Positions 16,179-24,707 of a DNA stretch of 35,448 nucleotides are shown piece by piece (positions within the stretch are counted from its first letter, which is position 1; every line of letters starts with the position of its first letter). The notes beneath the pieces were generated by a model. It saw only the letters and a program-made list of their open reading frames with translations. It was not told the origin of the DNA and ran no database searches. The DNA is taken from contig NZ_JAHVAB010000023.1 in the NCBI RefSeq assembly GCF_019264445.1, positions 1 to 35,448 on the forward strand, read 5' to 3'. This DNA comes from Hydrogenophaga sp. Lineage in GTDB: Bacteria > Pseudomonadota > Gammaproteobacteria > Burkholderiales > Burkholderiaceae_C. The position numbers and the translations under genes were made by a program.

Positions 16179-16403
16179 TCATCCACAACTCGCTGGCTCA
16201 CACGCACACCCACAACCTCTGGCCTGATGGCAATGGCATTCGCCCGTCTTGCGATTGAAGTGACAGCCGCAGGCGTTGAGGCCACCGCCATGAGCGACGG
16301 TAGAGGGGGAGGTCTTGCAGGACGACGTCAGCCAGGGTGTGGAAGCCGATGCTGCGCCCAGGGTGGCGAGGGCGAGCAGTGCGGCGAGGGAAAGGGTGCG
16401 CAT
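16179..16403 (-). CDS. Small secreted Cys/His-rich protein (YHYH-like motif)
   Basis: A 74-residue protein with a signal peptide (MRTLSLAALLALATLGAASA) and a mature part dominated by Cys, His and Gly. The core HGGGLNACGCHFNRKTG followed by ECHCH closely resembles the short GCH-N-(R/H)KTG-x-YHCH signature of small exported proteins annotated as YHYH-domain proteins. The usual Tyr before the final HCH is Cys here, and a further CGCACEPASCG tail is added. With about ten Cys it could bind metal or form disulphides. AAGG lies 6-8 bases before the ATG at 16403. Its function is unknown. Confidence 0.68.
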   Translation of the reverse strand: MRTLSLAALLALATLGAASASTPWLTSSCKTSPSTVAHGGGLNACGCHFNRKTGECHCHQARGCGCACEPASCG

Positions 16404-16710
16404 GACGCACCTTAAGCGCTATGGCTAGGCATGCGCAGCGGGGGAACCCGGAGTGGGGACGCCAAACCATATGGTGAACGCACACCAACGACCTACCCCA
16501 TGTGCGAGTGCGCCCGGATGTGCCGTTCATCGGCAATGCCTCGCAGGCACCACGCCCTTGCGCTGCGCGTGGCGACTGAACGCCGACAGGGGTGCCCGCG
16601 ATACCCATCAAGTGGGTGAAGGCTTTCCCGGCTTCAGGGTTTGCGTTGTTCTGCCTCCCTCAGGCAGCCTGCTACTGTGTGACCATTCGACACCTTCCCG
16701 AAAGATCACC
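16404..16710. other. Non-coding gap upstream of creA
   Basis: About 300 bases between divergent small genes. I find no convincing gene. It should hold the promoters of the Cys/His-rich gene (minus strand) and of creA (plus strand). A -10-like TACTGT lies at 16673-16678, preceded by a CTGCC-TCCCTCA-GGCAG inverted repeat at 16651-16667. Confidence 0.4.
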
Positions 16711-17175
16711 ATGCAACGCTTCGCACTCGCTCTCACGCTGCTGCTCGCCACCACCCTGCACGCCGAAGAAATCGGCTCCGTCGATACCGTCTTCAAATTC
16801 ATTGGCCCGGACCACAAGATCGTGGTCGAGGCCTATGACGACCCGGGGGTGAGCGGTGTGACCTGCTTCATCTCGCGCGCGAAAACCGGCGGGCTCAAGG
16901 GGGCCTTTGGTCTCGCGGAGGACAAGTCGGAGGCATCGATTGCGTGCCGTCAGGTCGGCCCCATCGCCATTGCGAAGCCGATCAAGGCGCAGGAAGAGAT
17001 CTTCAGCGAGCGCACCAGCCTGATCTTCAAGCGGCAGCGCATCGTGCGCATGGTGGACCCCAAGCGCAACACGCTGGTCTACCTCACCTACTCAGACCGC
17101 GTCATCGAAGGCTCGCCGCAGAACTCGGTGACGGCGGTGCCGGTGGACCGCGCCACGCCGATCCCGCTGCGCTGA
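16711..17175 (+). CDS. creA: CreA family protein
   Basis: A 154-residue exported protein that matches CreA closely. It has a signal peptide ([18 protein letters not shown]), then the family's conserved start [17 protein letters not shown], followed by [26 protein letters not shown], the [15 protein letters not shown] block and the C-terminal [11 protein letters not shown]. CreA is widespread in proteobacteria, named after the E. coli creABCD locus; its molecular role is not established. The ATG at 16711 is the only start that gives a proper signal peptide. It ends 4 bases before the stop of the convergent glutathione S-transferase gene. No creBCD genes are present here. Confidence 0.92.
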   Translation: MQRFALALTLLLATTLHAEEIGSVDTVFKFIGPDHKIVVEAYDDPGVSGVTCFISRAKTGGLKGAFGLAEDKSEASIACRQVGPIAIAKPIKAQEEIFSERTSLIFKRQRIVRMVDPKRNTLVYLTYSDRVIEGSPQNSVTAVPVDRATPIPLR

Positions 17176-17179
17176 AGCT

Positions 17180-17845
17180 TCAGGCGCCGCCCGCCGGCGA
17201 CCAGGCCGCAAAGCGCACGGTCTGCCCGCTGGGCAGTTTGACCATGGCCGCTTCAAACAGCGGGTGCGCCAGCCACCCGGCCAGCCAGGCCTGCAGCGCA
17301 GGCAGGGGCAACGACGCAAACCAGCCGGGCTCCACCGCGGCGAACTGGCGCACGAAGGGAAAGAGCGCGAGGTCGGTGGCGCAAGGGGTTGCGCCGCCGA
17401 GCTGCCCGTGCCGCTGCAGCCGCGCGTCCAGCGGCACCAGCAGTGCTTCAACGGCGGCATCGCGCGGCCGCGCCCGGTGCCCGACGCCGTCAAAACGCTC
17501 GGGGTACTTGTAGCGGTCCAGCTGGTGCTTGAACGCGCCATCGCACACGGAGAGCAGTGCCAGGTTCTGCGGGCTTTGCGCGCGCGCCCACCAGCCTTCG
17601 GGGTCGCGCTGCTGAAAAGCCCATTGCATGATGTCCAGGCTTTGCTCCAGCACGGTGCCGTCGGGCAGCACGAGCACGGGCACCGTGCCTTTGGGTGACA
17701 GGGCGAGCAGGGCGGCGGGTTTGTCGCGCAGCACGATGTCGTGTGCATCAAATGCCATGCCCGCTACCAGCAGCGCCATGCGTGCGCGCATGGCATACGG
17801 GCAGCGCCGGTAGCTGTAGAGCAGGGGCAGGGGGGTGCAGATCAT
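17180..17845 (-). CDS. Glutathione S-transferase family protein
   Basis: A 221-residue protein with a thioredoxin-like N-terminal domain and an all-helical C-terminal domain. The start PLLYSYRRCPYAMRARMAL puts a CPYA motif (Cys15) where glutaredoxin-2-like transferases carry their CPxC/CPxS site. SPKGTVPVLVLPDG supplies the cis-Pro, and GTVLEQSLDIMQWA is the glutathione-binding Glu-Ser region. The C-terminal half holds PFVRQFAAVEP and a helical end. The reaction is probably glutathione-dependent thiol exchange or conjugation. A TGTAAT hexamer lies 8 bases before the ATG at 17845, so the transcript may start almost at the start codon. Confidence 0.88.
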   Translation of the reverse strand: MICTPLPLLYSYRRCPYAMRARMALLVAGMAFDAHDIVLRDKPAALLALSPKGTVPVLVLPDGTVLEQSLDIMQWAFQQRDPEGWWARAQSPQNLALLSVCDGAFKHQLDRYKYPERFDGVGHRARPRDAAVEALLVPLDARLQRHGQLGGATPCATDLALFPFVRQFAAVEPGWFASLPLPALQAWLAGWLAHPLFEAAMVKLPSGQTVRFAAWSPAGGA

Positions 17846-17879
17846 GGCTTCGCATTACATCGCAAAGCCCCGCGTCCTG

Positions 17880-17885
17880 TACCCT
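17880..17885 (+). promoter_or_regulatory. -10-like TACCCT just before the start codon (possible leaderless mRNA)
   Basis: TACCCT ends 7 bases before the ATG at 17893 and no Shine-Dalgarno is present, so transcription may begin at or next to the start codon. Confidence 0.4.
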
Positions 17886-17892
17886 TGGGCGC

Positions 17893-18369
17893 ATGACACC
17901 CGATACCCAAGAACCCATTCACCAAGACCGCGTCTGGAGCGACGAACACTGGACGGCGCGCGTGATCAAGAACGAAGACGACGACGGCTGGGCCGTGGCC
18001 ATGTACCTGGACGGCGGCGCCGAACCCGCGCTGGTGGGCCCATGGACCATGGGCCGCGACAAGAAAAACCCCAAGCCGCTGGACACCTCGGCCTTCAACA
18101 CGCTGGTGAAAACCGCGAAGGAAGTGATCCGCCGTTCCGAGCAGCAGCTGCACGCGCAGCTGAACAAGAACGTCAGCATCACCGTGGACGGGCGGCGCCT
18201 GCGCGTGGCCCTGGCCATCGTGCCGGACGAAGAGGGCGCGACCGCCACCCTGAGCGCGTGGGACGAATTCGACGACGAGCTGGCACGCGTGCCCGTGGCC
18301 CCCACTTACCGTCTGAGCGTGGACAGCGCGCAGGCGTGGGTTGCGTCGGGTTTCGGGAAGCCGCAATGA
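17893..18369 (+). CDS. Conserved hypothetical protein paired with an SSB-like gene
   Basis: I do not recognise a named family. The 158-residue acidic protein has no signal or membrane segment. It begins HQDRVWSDEHWTARVIKN, continues with DGWAVAMYLDGGAEPALVGPWTMGRDKKNPKPLD (about 31-64), has a helix-rich middle (TLVKTAKEVIRRSEQQLHAQL), then a strand with a DGRRLRVALAIVPDE turn. The fold therefore looks alpha/beta and cytoplasmic. Its stop overlaps the start of the SSB-like gene by four bases (ATGA), so the two are translationally coupled and probably act together, perhaps on single-stranded DNA. That role is inferred only from the neighbour. Confidence 0.75.
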   Translation: MTPDTQEPIHQDRVWSDEHWTARVIKNEDDDGWAVAMYLDGGAEPALVGPWTMGRDKKNPKPLDTSAFNTLVKTAKEVIRRSEQQLHAQLNKNVSITVDGRRLRVALAIVPDEEGATATLSAWDEFDDELARVPVAPTYRLSVDSAQAWVASGFGKPQ

Positions 18370-18689
18370 TCGACGGACTGGTCGCCGGGCGCCTGATGGG
18401 CGAAGCCTCCCGCCGGGTGGACAAGGCCGGGCGCGGCTACATCGTGGCCCGCGTGCTGGCGCGCAACAAGGCCGACGAGGAATTCATCGTCAACGTGATC
18501 GCCTTCGACGAGGCGCCCTGCGCTGCGCTCGTGGCGCTGCGCGACGGCGAGTCGCTCAGCCTGGCGGGCGGGCTCACGCCCAAGGTGTGGACAGACAAGC
18601 AGGGCATCGTGCGGCCCAGCCTGGACATGGTGGCGAACCGCGTGCTGACCGTGCACCACGCGGGCCACAAGGATGACGGCGACGCCTGA
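18366..18689 (+). CDS. SSB-like OB-fold protein
   Basis: A 107-residue protein whose whole length looks like one OB-fold of the single-stranded-DNA-binding protein family. GLVAGRLMGEASRRV forms strand 1; GRGYIVARVLARNK and EEFIVNVIAFDEAP correspond to the SSB core; SLSLAGGLTPKVWTDKQG matches the VAGRL...W-D/K-G pattern; and SLDMVANRVLTVHH is the last strand. Chromosomal Ssb is longer (about 160 or more) and ends in an acidic DDDIPF tip; here the end is only DDGDA. It is therefore an SSB or PriB-like paralogue, not the main SSB. It starts at an ATG overlapping the upstream stop and is convergent with the DUF2855 gene 6 bases on. Confidence 0.78.
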   Translation: MIDGLVAGRLMGEASRRVDKAGRGYIVARVLARNKADEEFIVNVIAFDEAPCAALVALRDGESLSLAGGLTPKVWTDKQGIVRPSLDMVANRVLTVHHAGHKDDGDA

Positions 18690-18695
18690 CGCGCC

Positions 18696-19814
18696 TCAAG
18701 CCAGCGACAGCATGTGCCCCAGGCGCGGGTCGCCGCGCCCGCCCAGCACCAGCGCATGGGCGGCCTGCACCGCCTCGGGCCCGCTGTGCTGCTGCACCAC
18801 GAGCCAGGGCGCGGTGGGCGTGTCCACCTGGCGCACAAAGGCGTGCCAGGCGCGCGCCATGCGCTCGTTGAAGCCGGCAGCGCCCCAGTCGCCGTGGCGC
18901 TTCTTGGCTTGCGCCGGTGCGAAGAACAGCACCGGCCTGGGCCCGGCCAGGTCGCGGCCGCCGGCGAGGCGGTCCACGTGGGTGCCGCCAATGGAGCAGC
19001 TGTAGGCCAGTGCCGTGAAGCGGCTGTGGATGACTTTGCGCAACTCGCCATTGCCCGCGAAGTCGACGTACACGCAGGGCGTGTCGGCCGCGAGGGTGTC
19101 GAGCTGTTCGTAGGTGAGCACGCGGCTGTACACCCCGAGGCTTTCGCAGAACGCCACGTTGGCGGCCGAGGTGAGGCCGATCACCTCCACCTCGGGTCGC
19201 TGCGCGAGCTGCGCCGCGGTGGCGTAGGCCGTCTTGCTGCTGGCCGACGAGAGCAGCATGGCGCCGCGATGGCCGTGGGCGCAGGTGCCGAAGAAGTCGT
19301 TGTCGGCCAGGAAGTCGTCGATCAGCCACGCGGTGAGAAACAGCGGGCGCAGCAGCGCCTGCTGCGGTTCTTGGGCGGCGTCGTACAGCGGGTCGGTGGC
19401 GCAGCGCAGGTATTGGTTGTAGACGGGGTGGAGTTCGGCGCGGTGGGGCGCGCCGTCAAAGAAGCCCTCTGGCGAGACGCGCGCGGGCTGCAGCACCACG
19501 TCGGTGGCCATGGGCCAGTAGCCATACAGCCGTTCGCCCACGGCCACGGCCGGGCACTGGGTTTGCGTCACGACGCCAAAGCCCCACACCGGGATGAGTC
19601 CCCATTCGCCTTCGCCGTCGCCCTGCGGCACCGGGAAGAACTTCCAGTAGTTCATCGCGTCGCCAAACGCGGCGTAGGTGATGTTGTTCGCGGTGTAAGC
19701 GAATTGCTCGATGCGCACGCGCACCTGGCCATCGGACAAAGGCTCCTGTGGCCGTTGCACGGTGCGTGTGGCGCTGAGGGGGTTCTTGCGGACTTGAAAC
19801 TGCGTGGTGTTCAT
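18696..19814 (-). CDS. DUF2855 family protein (dehydrogenase-like fold)
   Basis: A 372-residue protein matching the DUF2855 family. The N-terminal part resembles the catalytic domain of medium-chain dehydrogenases: [34 protein letters not shown] and [12 protein letters not shown]. The second half has a Rossmann-like segment, [17 protein letters not shown] and [18 protein letters not shown], followed by [12 protein letters not shown]. The [13 protein letters not shown] and YGYWPM motifs are family hallmarks. Zinc ligands of typical alcohol dehydrogenases are not apparent. The substrate is unknown. It starts at the ATG at 19814 with a weak AGGGA upstream and is divergent from proA. Confidence 0.9.
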   Translation of the reverse strand: MNTTQFQVRKNPLSATRTVQRPQEPLSDGQVRVRIEQFAYTANNITYAAFGDAMNYWKFFPVPQGDGEGEWGLIPVWGFGVVTQTQCPAVAVGERLYGYWPMATDVVLQPARVSPEGFFDGAPHRAELHPVYNQYLRCATDPLYDAAQEPQQALLRPLFLTAWLIDDFLADNDFFGTCAHGHRGAMLLSSASSKTAYATAAQLAQRPEVEVIGLTSAANVAFCESLGVYSRVLTYEQLDTLAADTPCVYVDFAGNGELRKVIHSRFTALAYSCSIGGTHVDRLAGGRDLAGPRPVLFFAPAQAKKRHGDWGAAGFNERMARAWHAFVRQVDTPTAPWLVVQQHSGPEAVQAAHALVLGGRGDPRLGHMLSLA

Positions 19815-19930
19815 GGCGGTGTTTCCCTAGGCTGGCAGGCAGACGCGATGGTGCACCGGTCTGGCGCGCCCGCGTGTCGCGCGCGCGGCGGGCGGTTGGC
19901 CCTCTTTGCGCCAACAGCCGCCTGCTCTGC

Positions 19931-19936
19931 GAAAAT
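19931..19936 (+). promoter_or_regulatory. -10-like GAAAAT just before proA start (possible leaderless mRNA)
   Basis: GAAAAT ends 7 bases before the ATG at 19944 and no Shine-Dalgarno is visible. An in-frame ATG at 19971 would allow a short leader but would remove conserved-length N-terminal residues. Confidence 0.35.
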
Positions 19937-19943
19937 CCACGGC

Positions 19944-21224
19944 ATGAACGCGACGAACACCACCGAACTCATGAACACCCTGGGGCTGCAGGCCAAGGCG
20001 GCCTCGGCGCTCATGGCCAAGGCCAGCACCGCCACCAAGCTCGCGGCCCTGCGCGGCCTGGCCGCGCTGCTGCGTGAGAACGTGCAGGCCCTGCAGGTAG
20101 ACAACGCGAAAGACCTGGAGCGCGCCCGCGCCAACGGCCTGTCCGAGCCGATGGTGGACCGCCTCAAGCTCACCCCCAAGGTCATCGAGACCTGCGTCCA
20201 GGGCTGCGAGCAGCTCGCGGCCATGCCCGACATCATTGGCGACATCACCGGCATGAAGCAGATGCCCAGCGGCATCCGCGTGGGCCAGATGCGCGTGCCC
20301 ATCGGCGTGTTCGGCATGGTCTATGAAAGCCGGCCCAACGTCACCATCGAGGCCGCCTCGCTGTCCATCAAGAGCGGCAACGCGGCCATCCTGCGCGGGG
20401 GCTCGGAGGCCATCGAATCGAACCGCGCCCTGGCCGTGCTGGTGCAACGCGCCCTGACGGACGCCGGCCTGCCGGCCGACGCCGTGCAGCTCGTGCCCAC
20501 CACCGACCGCGCCGCCGTGGGCCAGCTCATCACCATGCCGCAGTACGTGGACGTGATCATTCCGCGCGGCGGCAAAGGGCTGATCGAACGCATCAGCGCC
20601 GAGGCGAAGGTGCCCGTCATCAAGCACCTGGACGGCAACTGCCACACCTATGTGGACGACCCCTGCGACATCGCGCTGGCCGTCAAGGTGACGGACAACG
20701 CCAAGACCCAGAAGTACAGCCCTTGCAACGCCACCGAGAGCCTGCTGGTGGCCCGCGCCGTGGCCGCCGAGTTCCTGCCGAAGATCGGCGCGGTGTTCGC
20801 GGCCAAGGGCGTGGAAATGCGCGTGTGCGCCCAGAGCCGGGCGATCCTCTCCAGCGTGGCGGGTGCGAACCTGAAAGACGCCACCGAGGCCGACTGGTCC
20901 GAGGAATACCTCGCACCGGTGATCAGCGTCAAGCTGGTGGACGGGGTGGACGAGGCGATTGCCCACATCAACCGCTACAGCAGCCACCACACCGACGCGA
21001 TCATCACCACGAACCACGTGCACGCCCAGCGTTTCCTGCGCGAGGTTGATTCGGCCAGCGTGATGGTGAATGCGAGCACCCGCTTCGCAGACGGTTTCGA
21101 GTTCGGTCTGGGGGCCGAAATCGGCATCTCCACCGACAAGTTTCATGCGCGTGGTCCGGTGGGTGTGGAGGGCCTGACCTCGCTCAAGTACGTCGTGCTG
21201 GGCGAGGGCGAAGTGCGCGGCTGA
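19944..21224 (+). CDS. proA: Glutamate-5-semialdehyde dehydrogenase (gamma-glutamyl phosphate reductase)
   Basis: A 426-residue enzyme of the second step of proline synthesis. It reduces glutamyl-5-phosphate to glutamate-5-semialdehyde with NADPH. Recognisable blocks are [60 protein letters not shown], the nucleophile Cys261 in [14 protein letters not shown], and the C-terminal [18 protein letters not shown] followed by [12 protein letters not shown]. The length is normal. The gene directly precedes gshA. Its usual partner proB is not in the window. In many Burkholderiales proA follows holA; here they are about 18.6 kb apart. Confidence 0.96.
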   Translation: MNATNTTELMNTLGLQAKAASALMAKASTATKLAALRGLAALLRENVQALQVDNAKDLERARANGLSEPMVDRLKLTPKVIETCVQGCEQLAAMPDIIGDITGMKQMPSGIRVGQMRVPIGVFGMVYESRPNVTIEAASLSIKSGNAAILRGGSEAIESNRALAVLVQRALTDAGLPADAVQLVPTTDRAAVGQLITMPQYVDVIIPRGGKGLIERISAEAKVPVIKHLDGNCHTYVDDPCDIALAVKVTDNAKTQKYSPCNATESLLVARAVAAEFLPKIGAVFAAKGVEMRVCAQSRAILSSVAGANLKDATEADWSEEYLAPVISVKLVDGVDEAIAHINRYSSHHTDAIITTNHVHAQRFLREVDSASVMVNASTRFADGFEFGLGAEIGISTDKFHARGPVGVEGLTSLKYVVLGEGEVRG

Positions 21225-21225
21225 G

Positions 21226-21239
21226 GGCGGATTTCCGCC
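21226..21239. terminator. Short GC hairpin after proA
   Basis: GGCGG-ATTT-CCGCC starts two bases after the proA stop. A 5-bp perfect stem without a T-run is weak as a terminator. A TTGAAA (21250-21255) and CATTAC/TACACT (21273-21281) promoter-like pair for gshA follows. Confidence 0.3.
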
Positions 21240-21317
21240 GGGCGGCGGCTTGAAATTCCGGCCTGGCGGCCCCATTACACTGGTTGCCTTTCCCAGCCGC
21301 CCATACCCCTCCCCCCT

Positions 21318-22610
21318 ATGGTTCCCCACCTCGTCACCGCCCTCACCGGCCCCATCAACGAACTCGAGCAGCGCATCCTCGAGTCCACCCCGGTGATCGA
21401 GCGCTGGTTCCGGCTGGAGTGGATGGAACACACGCCGCCGTTCTACACCTCGGTGGACGTGCGCAACGCCGGCTTCAAGCTCGCGCCGGTGGACACCAAC
21501 CTGTACCCCGGCGGCTGGAACCACCTCACGCCCGAGATGCTGCCGCTGGCGGTGCAGGCGGCCATGGCCGCCATCGAGAAGATCTGCCCCGAGGCCAAGA
21601 ACCTGCTGCTGGTGCCCGAGAGCACCACCGACATCTTCTACCTGAGCAACCTGGCCCAGCTGCAGCGCATCTTCTACATGGCCGGGCTCAACGTGCGCCT
21701 GGGCTCGCTGTCCAACGACATCAAGGCACCGACCACCATCGACCTCCCCGGCGGTGAAAAAGTGGTGCTCGAACCCCTGATCCGCAGCAAGCGGCGCCTG
21801 GGCCTGAAGAACTTCGACCCCTGCACCATCCTGCTCAACAACGACCTGAGCGCGGGCGTGCCCGGCATCCTGGAAGACCTGCACGAGCAGTACCTGCTGC
21901 CGCCCCTGCACGGCGGCTGGGGAACGCGCCGCAAGAGCCACCACTTCAAGGCCTATGAAGAGGTGTCCAAGCGCTTTGGCAAGCTGCTGGGCATGGACCA
22001 CTGGCTCATCAACCCGATGTTCAGCCAGTGCGGCGAAGTCGACTTCAACGAGGCCGCCGGCCTGGAATGCCTGCGCACCAACACCGATGCGCTGCTGGGC
22101 AAGATCCGCCGCAAGTACAAGGAATACGGCATCAACGAAAAGCCGTTCGTCGTGGTGAAGGCCGACAACGGCACCGGCGGCATGGGCATCCTCACGGTGC
22201 GCGACGCCAAGGACCTTGACCACCTCTCCGACAAGACCAAGGCCCGCATGGCCGTGACCTCGTCCGGGCAGGCGGTGCACGAGGTGATCATCCAGGAAGG
22301 CGTGCTGACCAACGAGCGCATCAACAGCGCAGTGGCCGAGCCGGTGGTCTACATGATGGACCGCTACGTGGTGGGCGGCTTCTACCGCGTGCACGCCGAC
22401 CGCGGCGTGGACGAGAACCTCAATGCCCCCGGCTCCAGCTATGTGCCGCTGGCGTTCGAGCAGAGCGCGCAACTGCCGCAGCCGGGCGTCAAGCCGGGCG
22501 CCAGCGTGCCCAACCGGTTCTACATGTACGGCGTGATCGGCCGCCTGGCGATGCTGGCGGCCAGCTACGAACTCGAAGCCACGGACCCCGACGCCGAGGT
22601 CTACGAGTGA
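21318..22610 (+). CDS. gshA: Glutamate-cysteine ligase (proteobacterial gshA, Acidithiobacillus/Burkholderiales type)
   Basis: A 430-residue enzyme joining glutamate and cysteine, the first step of glutathione synthesis. It belongs to the ATP-grasp-like glutamate-cysteine ligase type found in Burkholderiales and Acidithiobacillus, not the E. coli type. Typical segments are RLEWMEHTPPFYTSVDVRN, VDTNLYPGGWNHL, LLVPESTTDIFYL, GWGTRRKSHHFKAY, NPMFSQCGEVDFNEA, VVVKADNGTGGMGI and YMMDRYVVGGFYRVH. The ATG at 21318 lies after a C-rich leader with no Shine-Dalgarno. The second enzyme, gshB, is encoded 3.3 kb further on, after two transporter genes. Confidence 0.95.
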   Translation: MVPHLVTALTGPINELEQRILESTPVIERWFRLEWMEHTPPFYTSVDVRNAGFKLAPVDTNLYPGGWNHLTPEMLPLAVQAAMAAIEKICPEAKNLLLVPESTTDIFYLSNLAQLQRIFYMAGLNVRLGSLSNDIKAPTTIDLPGGEKVVLEPLIRSKRRLGLKNFDPCTILLNNDLSAGVPGILEDLHEQYLLPPLHGGWGTRRKSHHFKAYEEVSKRFGKLLGMDHWLINPMFSQCGEVDFNEAAGLECLRTNTDALLGKIRRKYKEYGINEKPFVVVKADNGTGGMGILTVRDAKDLDHLSDKTKARMAVTSSGQAVHEVIIQEGVLTNERINSAVAEPVVYMMDRYVVGGFYRVHADRGVDENLNAPGSSYVPLAFEQSAQLPQPGVKPGASVPNRFYMYGVIGRLAMLAASYELEATDPDAEVYE

Positions 22611-22713
22611 GTTGCTGCGGCGCAACATTTGTCGCAGGGCCGCGGTTTTAGACGGCTGAGCCGACAGACAAGGCGCCCCCGGCTGGCGCAAAATCGCGTT
22701 CCCTCGACAACTG

Positions 22714-22743
22714 AACCCCGCGCCGACAGGCCGGGGTTGTTTT
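22714..22743 (+). promoter_or_regulatory. Terminator-like hairpin ending at the kup start codon
   Basis: AACCCCG (22714-22720) pairs with CGGGGTT (22732-22738), with GCC/GGC able to extend the stem inside. TTGTTTTG follows directly, so this looks like a Rho-independent terminator. The kup GTG begins at 22744. The GGGG at 22733-22736 is the only purine run near it, so the stem would also hide the ribosome site. It may end the gshA transcript, control kup expression, or both. Confidence 0.5.
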
Positions 22744-24612
22744 GTGTCCGCTTCCAAATCGTCACTTGCGGCGCTCACCCTGGGCGCCATCGGCGTGGTG
22801 TATGGCGATATCGGCACCAGCGTGCTGTACGCCGTCAAAGAGGTCTTTGGCTCCGGCCATGTGCCGTTCACCCACGCGAACGTCTACGGCATCCTGTCCA
22901 TCCTGTTCTGGACACTGACCGTCATCGTTTCCCTCAAGTACGTGGTGCTCGTGCTGCGCGCCGACAACAACGGCGAGGGCGGGCTGATTGCCATGCTCGC
23001 GCTGGCTTCCACCGCGGTGAAAGACCGGCCGGCGCTGCGCCAGGGCCTGCTGGCCATCGGCATCTTCGGCACCTCGCTGTTTTACGGCGATGGCGTCATC
23101 ACCCCGGCGATTTCCGTGCTGTCGGCGGTGGAGGGCCTGGAGGTGATCTCGCCGCATTTCCGGCATTACGTGGTGCCCATCACGCTGCTGGTGCTGTTCG
23201 CGCTGTTTGCGGTGCAAAAGCGCGGCACGGGGGGCATCGGCCGGTTCTTTGGCCCGATCACGCTGACCTGGTTCCTCACCATCGCCGTGCTGGGTGTGGT
23301 GCAGATCGTGGACCACCCGGAAATCCTGGAGGCCATCAGCCCGCTGCATGCGCTGCGCTTCATGTGGGCGCAGCCGGGCACCACTTTCATCATCCTGGGT
23401 GCCGTGGTGCTGTGCGTCACGGGTGCTGAGGCGCTGTATGCCGACCTGGGGCACTTTGGCAAACGGCCCATTCGCCTGGCGTGGTTCATGGTGGTCATGC
23501 CCTGCCTCACGCTGAACTACTTTGGCCAGGGCGCGTTGTTGCTGGCCGACCCCGATGCGGTGAAGAACCCGTTCTTCAACATGGCCCCGCCCTGGATGCT
23601 GCTGCCGCTGGTGTGCCTGGCGACCATGGCCGCCGTGATCGCCTCGCAGGCCCTCATCACCGGCGCCTTCAGCGTGACCAAGCAGGCGATCCAGCTGGGC
23701 TACCTGCCGCGCCTGAAGATCCAGCACACCAGCGTGCGGCACACCGGCCAGATCTACATGCCGTTTGTGAACTGGAGCCTGTTCACCGCCATCGTGCTGG
23801 CGGTGGTGATGTTCAAGTCGTCCACCAACCTGGCGGCCGCCTACGGCATCGCCGTCACGCTGGACATGCTGATCACCACGGTGCTCACCTTCTACGTGAT
23901 CCGCTACAGCTGGAAGTACCCGCTGTGGCTTTGCGTGGCCGCCACCGGTACGTTCTTCCTGGTGGATCTGGCGTTCTTCAGCTCCAACCTGCTCAAGCTG
24001 TTTGCCGGCGGCTGGTTCCCGCTGCTCATTGGCGGCGCGGTGTTCACGCTGATGATGACGTGGAAGCGGGGCCGCATGCTCATGGCGGAGAAGCAGCATG
24101 CCGAGTCGATCGAACTCAACAGCTTCCTGGACGCCCTGTTCATCGCCCCCCCGGCGCGCGTGGAGGGCACGGCGGTGTTCCTCACGTCGGACACGGGTAC
24201 CGTGCCCAACGCCCTGCTGCACAACCTCAAGCACAACAAGGTGCTGCACCAGCAGAACCTGTTTGTGACGGTGCGCAGCCACGAAGTGCCCTGGATCGGG
24301 CTGGACCGGCGGCTGAAGGTCGAGGCCCTCGGGCATGACTGCTGGCAGGTGGTGGTGAGCTACGGTTTCAAGAACGACGTGGACCTGCCCGAGGCGCTGG
24401 AGGCCATGCGCGGGCGCGGCTGCGAGCTGGGCGCCATGACCACCAGCTATTTCCTCTCGCGCGACGTGGTGGTGCCCACCATCGGCAGCGGCATGGCGCC
24501 CTGGCGCGAGAAGCTGTTTGCCCAGATGCACCACAACGCCAGCGCGGCCGCCGAGTTCCTGAACCTGCCGAGCAACGCGGTCATTGAGCTGGGCTCGAAA
24601 GTGGAGATTTGA
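22744..24612 (+). CDS. kup: Low-affinity potassium uptake system protein Kup
   Basis: A 622-residue K+/H+ symporter of the KUP/HAK/KT family. The first helix carries the family hallmark [19 protein letters not shown] (about 13-31). Other conserved segments are [50 protein letters not shown] and [18 protein letters not shown]. About twelve membrane helices are followed by a cytoplasmic C-terminal domain from about residue 450. Translation starts at GTG 22744; no in-frame ATG keeps the family start. The start codon abuts a terminator-like hairpin. Its place between gshA and gshB is of interest because potassium and glutathione pools are linked in proteobacteria. Confidence 0.95.
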   Translation: MSASKSSLAALTLGAIGVVYGDIGTSVLYAVKEVFGSGHVPFTHANVYGILSILFWTLTVIVSLKYVVLVLRADNNGEGGLIAMLALASTAVKDRPALRQGLLAIGIFGTSLFYGDGVITPAISVLSAVEGLEVISPHFRHYVVPITLLVLFALFAVQKRGTGGIGRFFGPITLTWFLTIAVLGVVQIVDHPEILEAISPLHALRFMWAQPGTTFIILGAVVLCVTGAEALYADLGHFGKRPIRLAWFMVVMPCLTLNYFGQGALLLADPDAVKNPFFNMAPPWMLLPLVCLATMAAVIASQALITGAFSVTKQAIQLGYLPRLKIQHTSVRHTGQIYMPFVNWSLFTAIVLAVVMFKSSTNLAAAYGIAVTLDMLITTVLTFYVIRYSWKYPLWLCVAATGTFFLVDLAFFSSNLLKLFAGGWFPLLIGGAVFTLMMTWKRGRMLMAEKQHAESIELNSFLDALFIAPPARVEGTAVFLTSDTGTVPNALLHNLKHNKVLHQQNLFVTVRSHEVPWIGLDRRLKVEALGHDCWQVVVSYGFKNDVDLPEALEAMRGRGCELGAMTTSYFLSRDVVVPTIGSGMAPWREKLFAQMHHNASAAAEFLNLPSNAVIELGSKVEI

Positions 24613-24618
24613 GAAGCA

Positions 24619-24664
24619 CCCGTCCGGGCTGAGACCAACCACCGCTCTGGCTCAGGGCAAACGG
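24619..24664. repeat. Decayed copy of the long palindromic repeat (copy 4)
   Basis: CCCGTCCGGGCTGAG at 24619-24633 and CTCAGGGCAAACGG at 24651-24664 are the outer arm tips of the same repeat family found at 4098, 6180 and 7981. The middle TGTCGAAGGG part is replaced by ACCAACCACCGCTCTGG. It lies directly after kup. Confidence 0.65.
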
Positions 24665-24695
24665 TAGGGCGGGCGAAGTGGCAGTGAAGGGCGTG

Positions 24696-24701
24696 GACAA
24701 T
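24696..24701 (+). promoter_or_regulatory. -10-like GACAAT six bases before an ATG (possible leaderless mRNA)
   Basis: GACAAT is followed by CGCCCG and the ATG at 24708, the same 6-base spacing as at 34589 and 34546. There is no Shine-Dalgarno, which supports starting the gene at 24708 rather than at an upstream GTG. Confidence 0.45.
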
Positions 24702-24707
24702 CGCCCG

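Noticed and set aside
15947..16291. Minus-strand frame overlapping the 114-residue hypothetical and the Cys/His-rich gene
   Set aside because: It has no ribosome site or domain character and conflicts with two better-supported genes.
18714..19943. Upstream extension of the proA frame into the DUF2855 gene
   Set aside because: It is antisense shadow; the real proA start at 19944 gives the normal length.
19827..22871. Very long open frame (over 1000 codons) on the minus strand opposite proA, gshA and the kup start
   Set aside because: It is antisense to three well-recognised genes. Its translation is rich in His, Ala, Gly and Val without domain character, the usual shadow of GC-rich coding DNA.
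22762..24642. Long open frame on the minus strand opposite kup
   Set aside because: Same shadow effect; the translation is dominated by His, Gln, Arg and Gly and has no recognisable motif.
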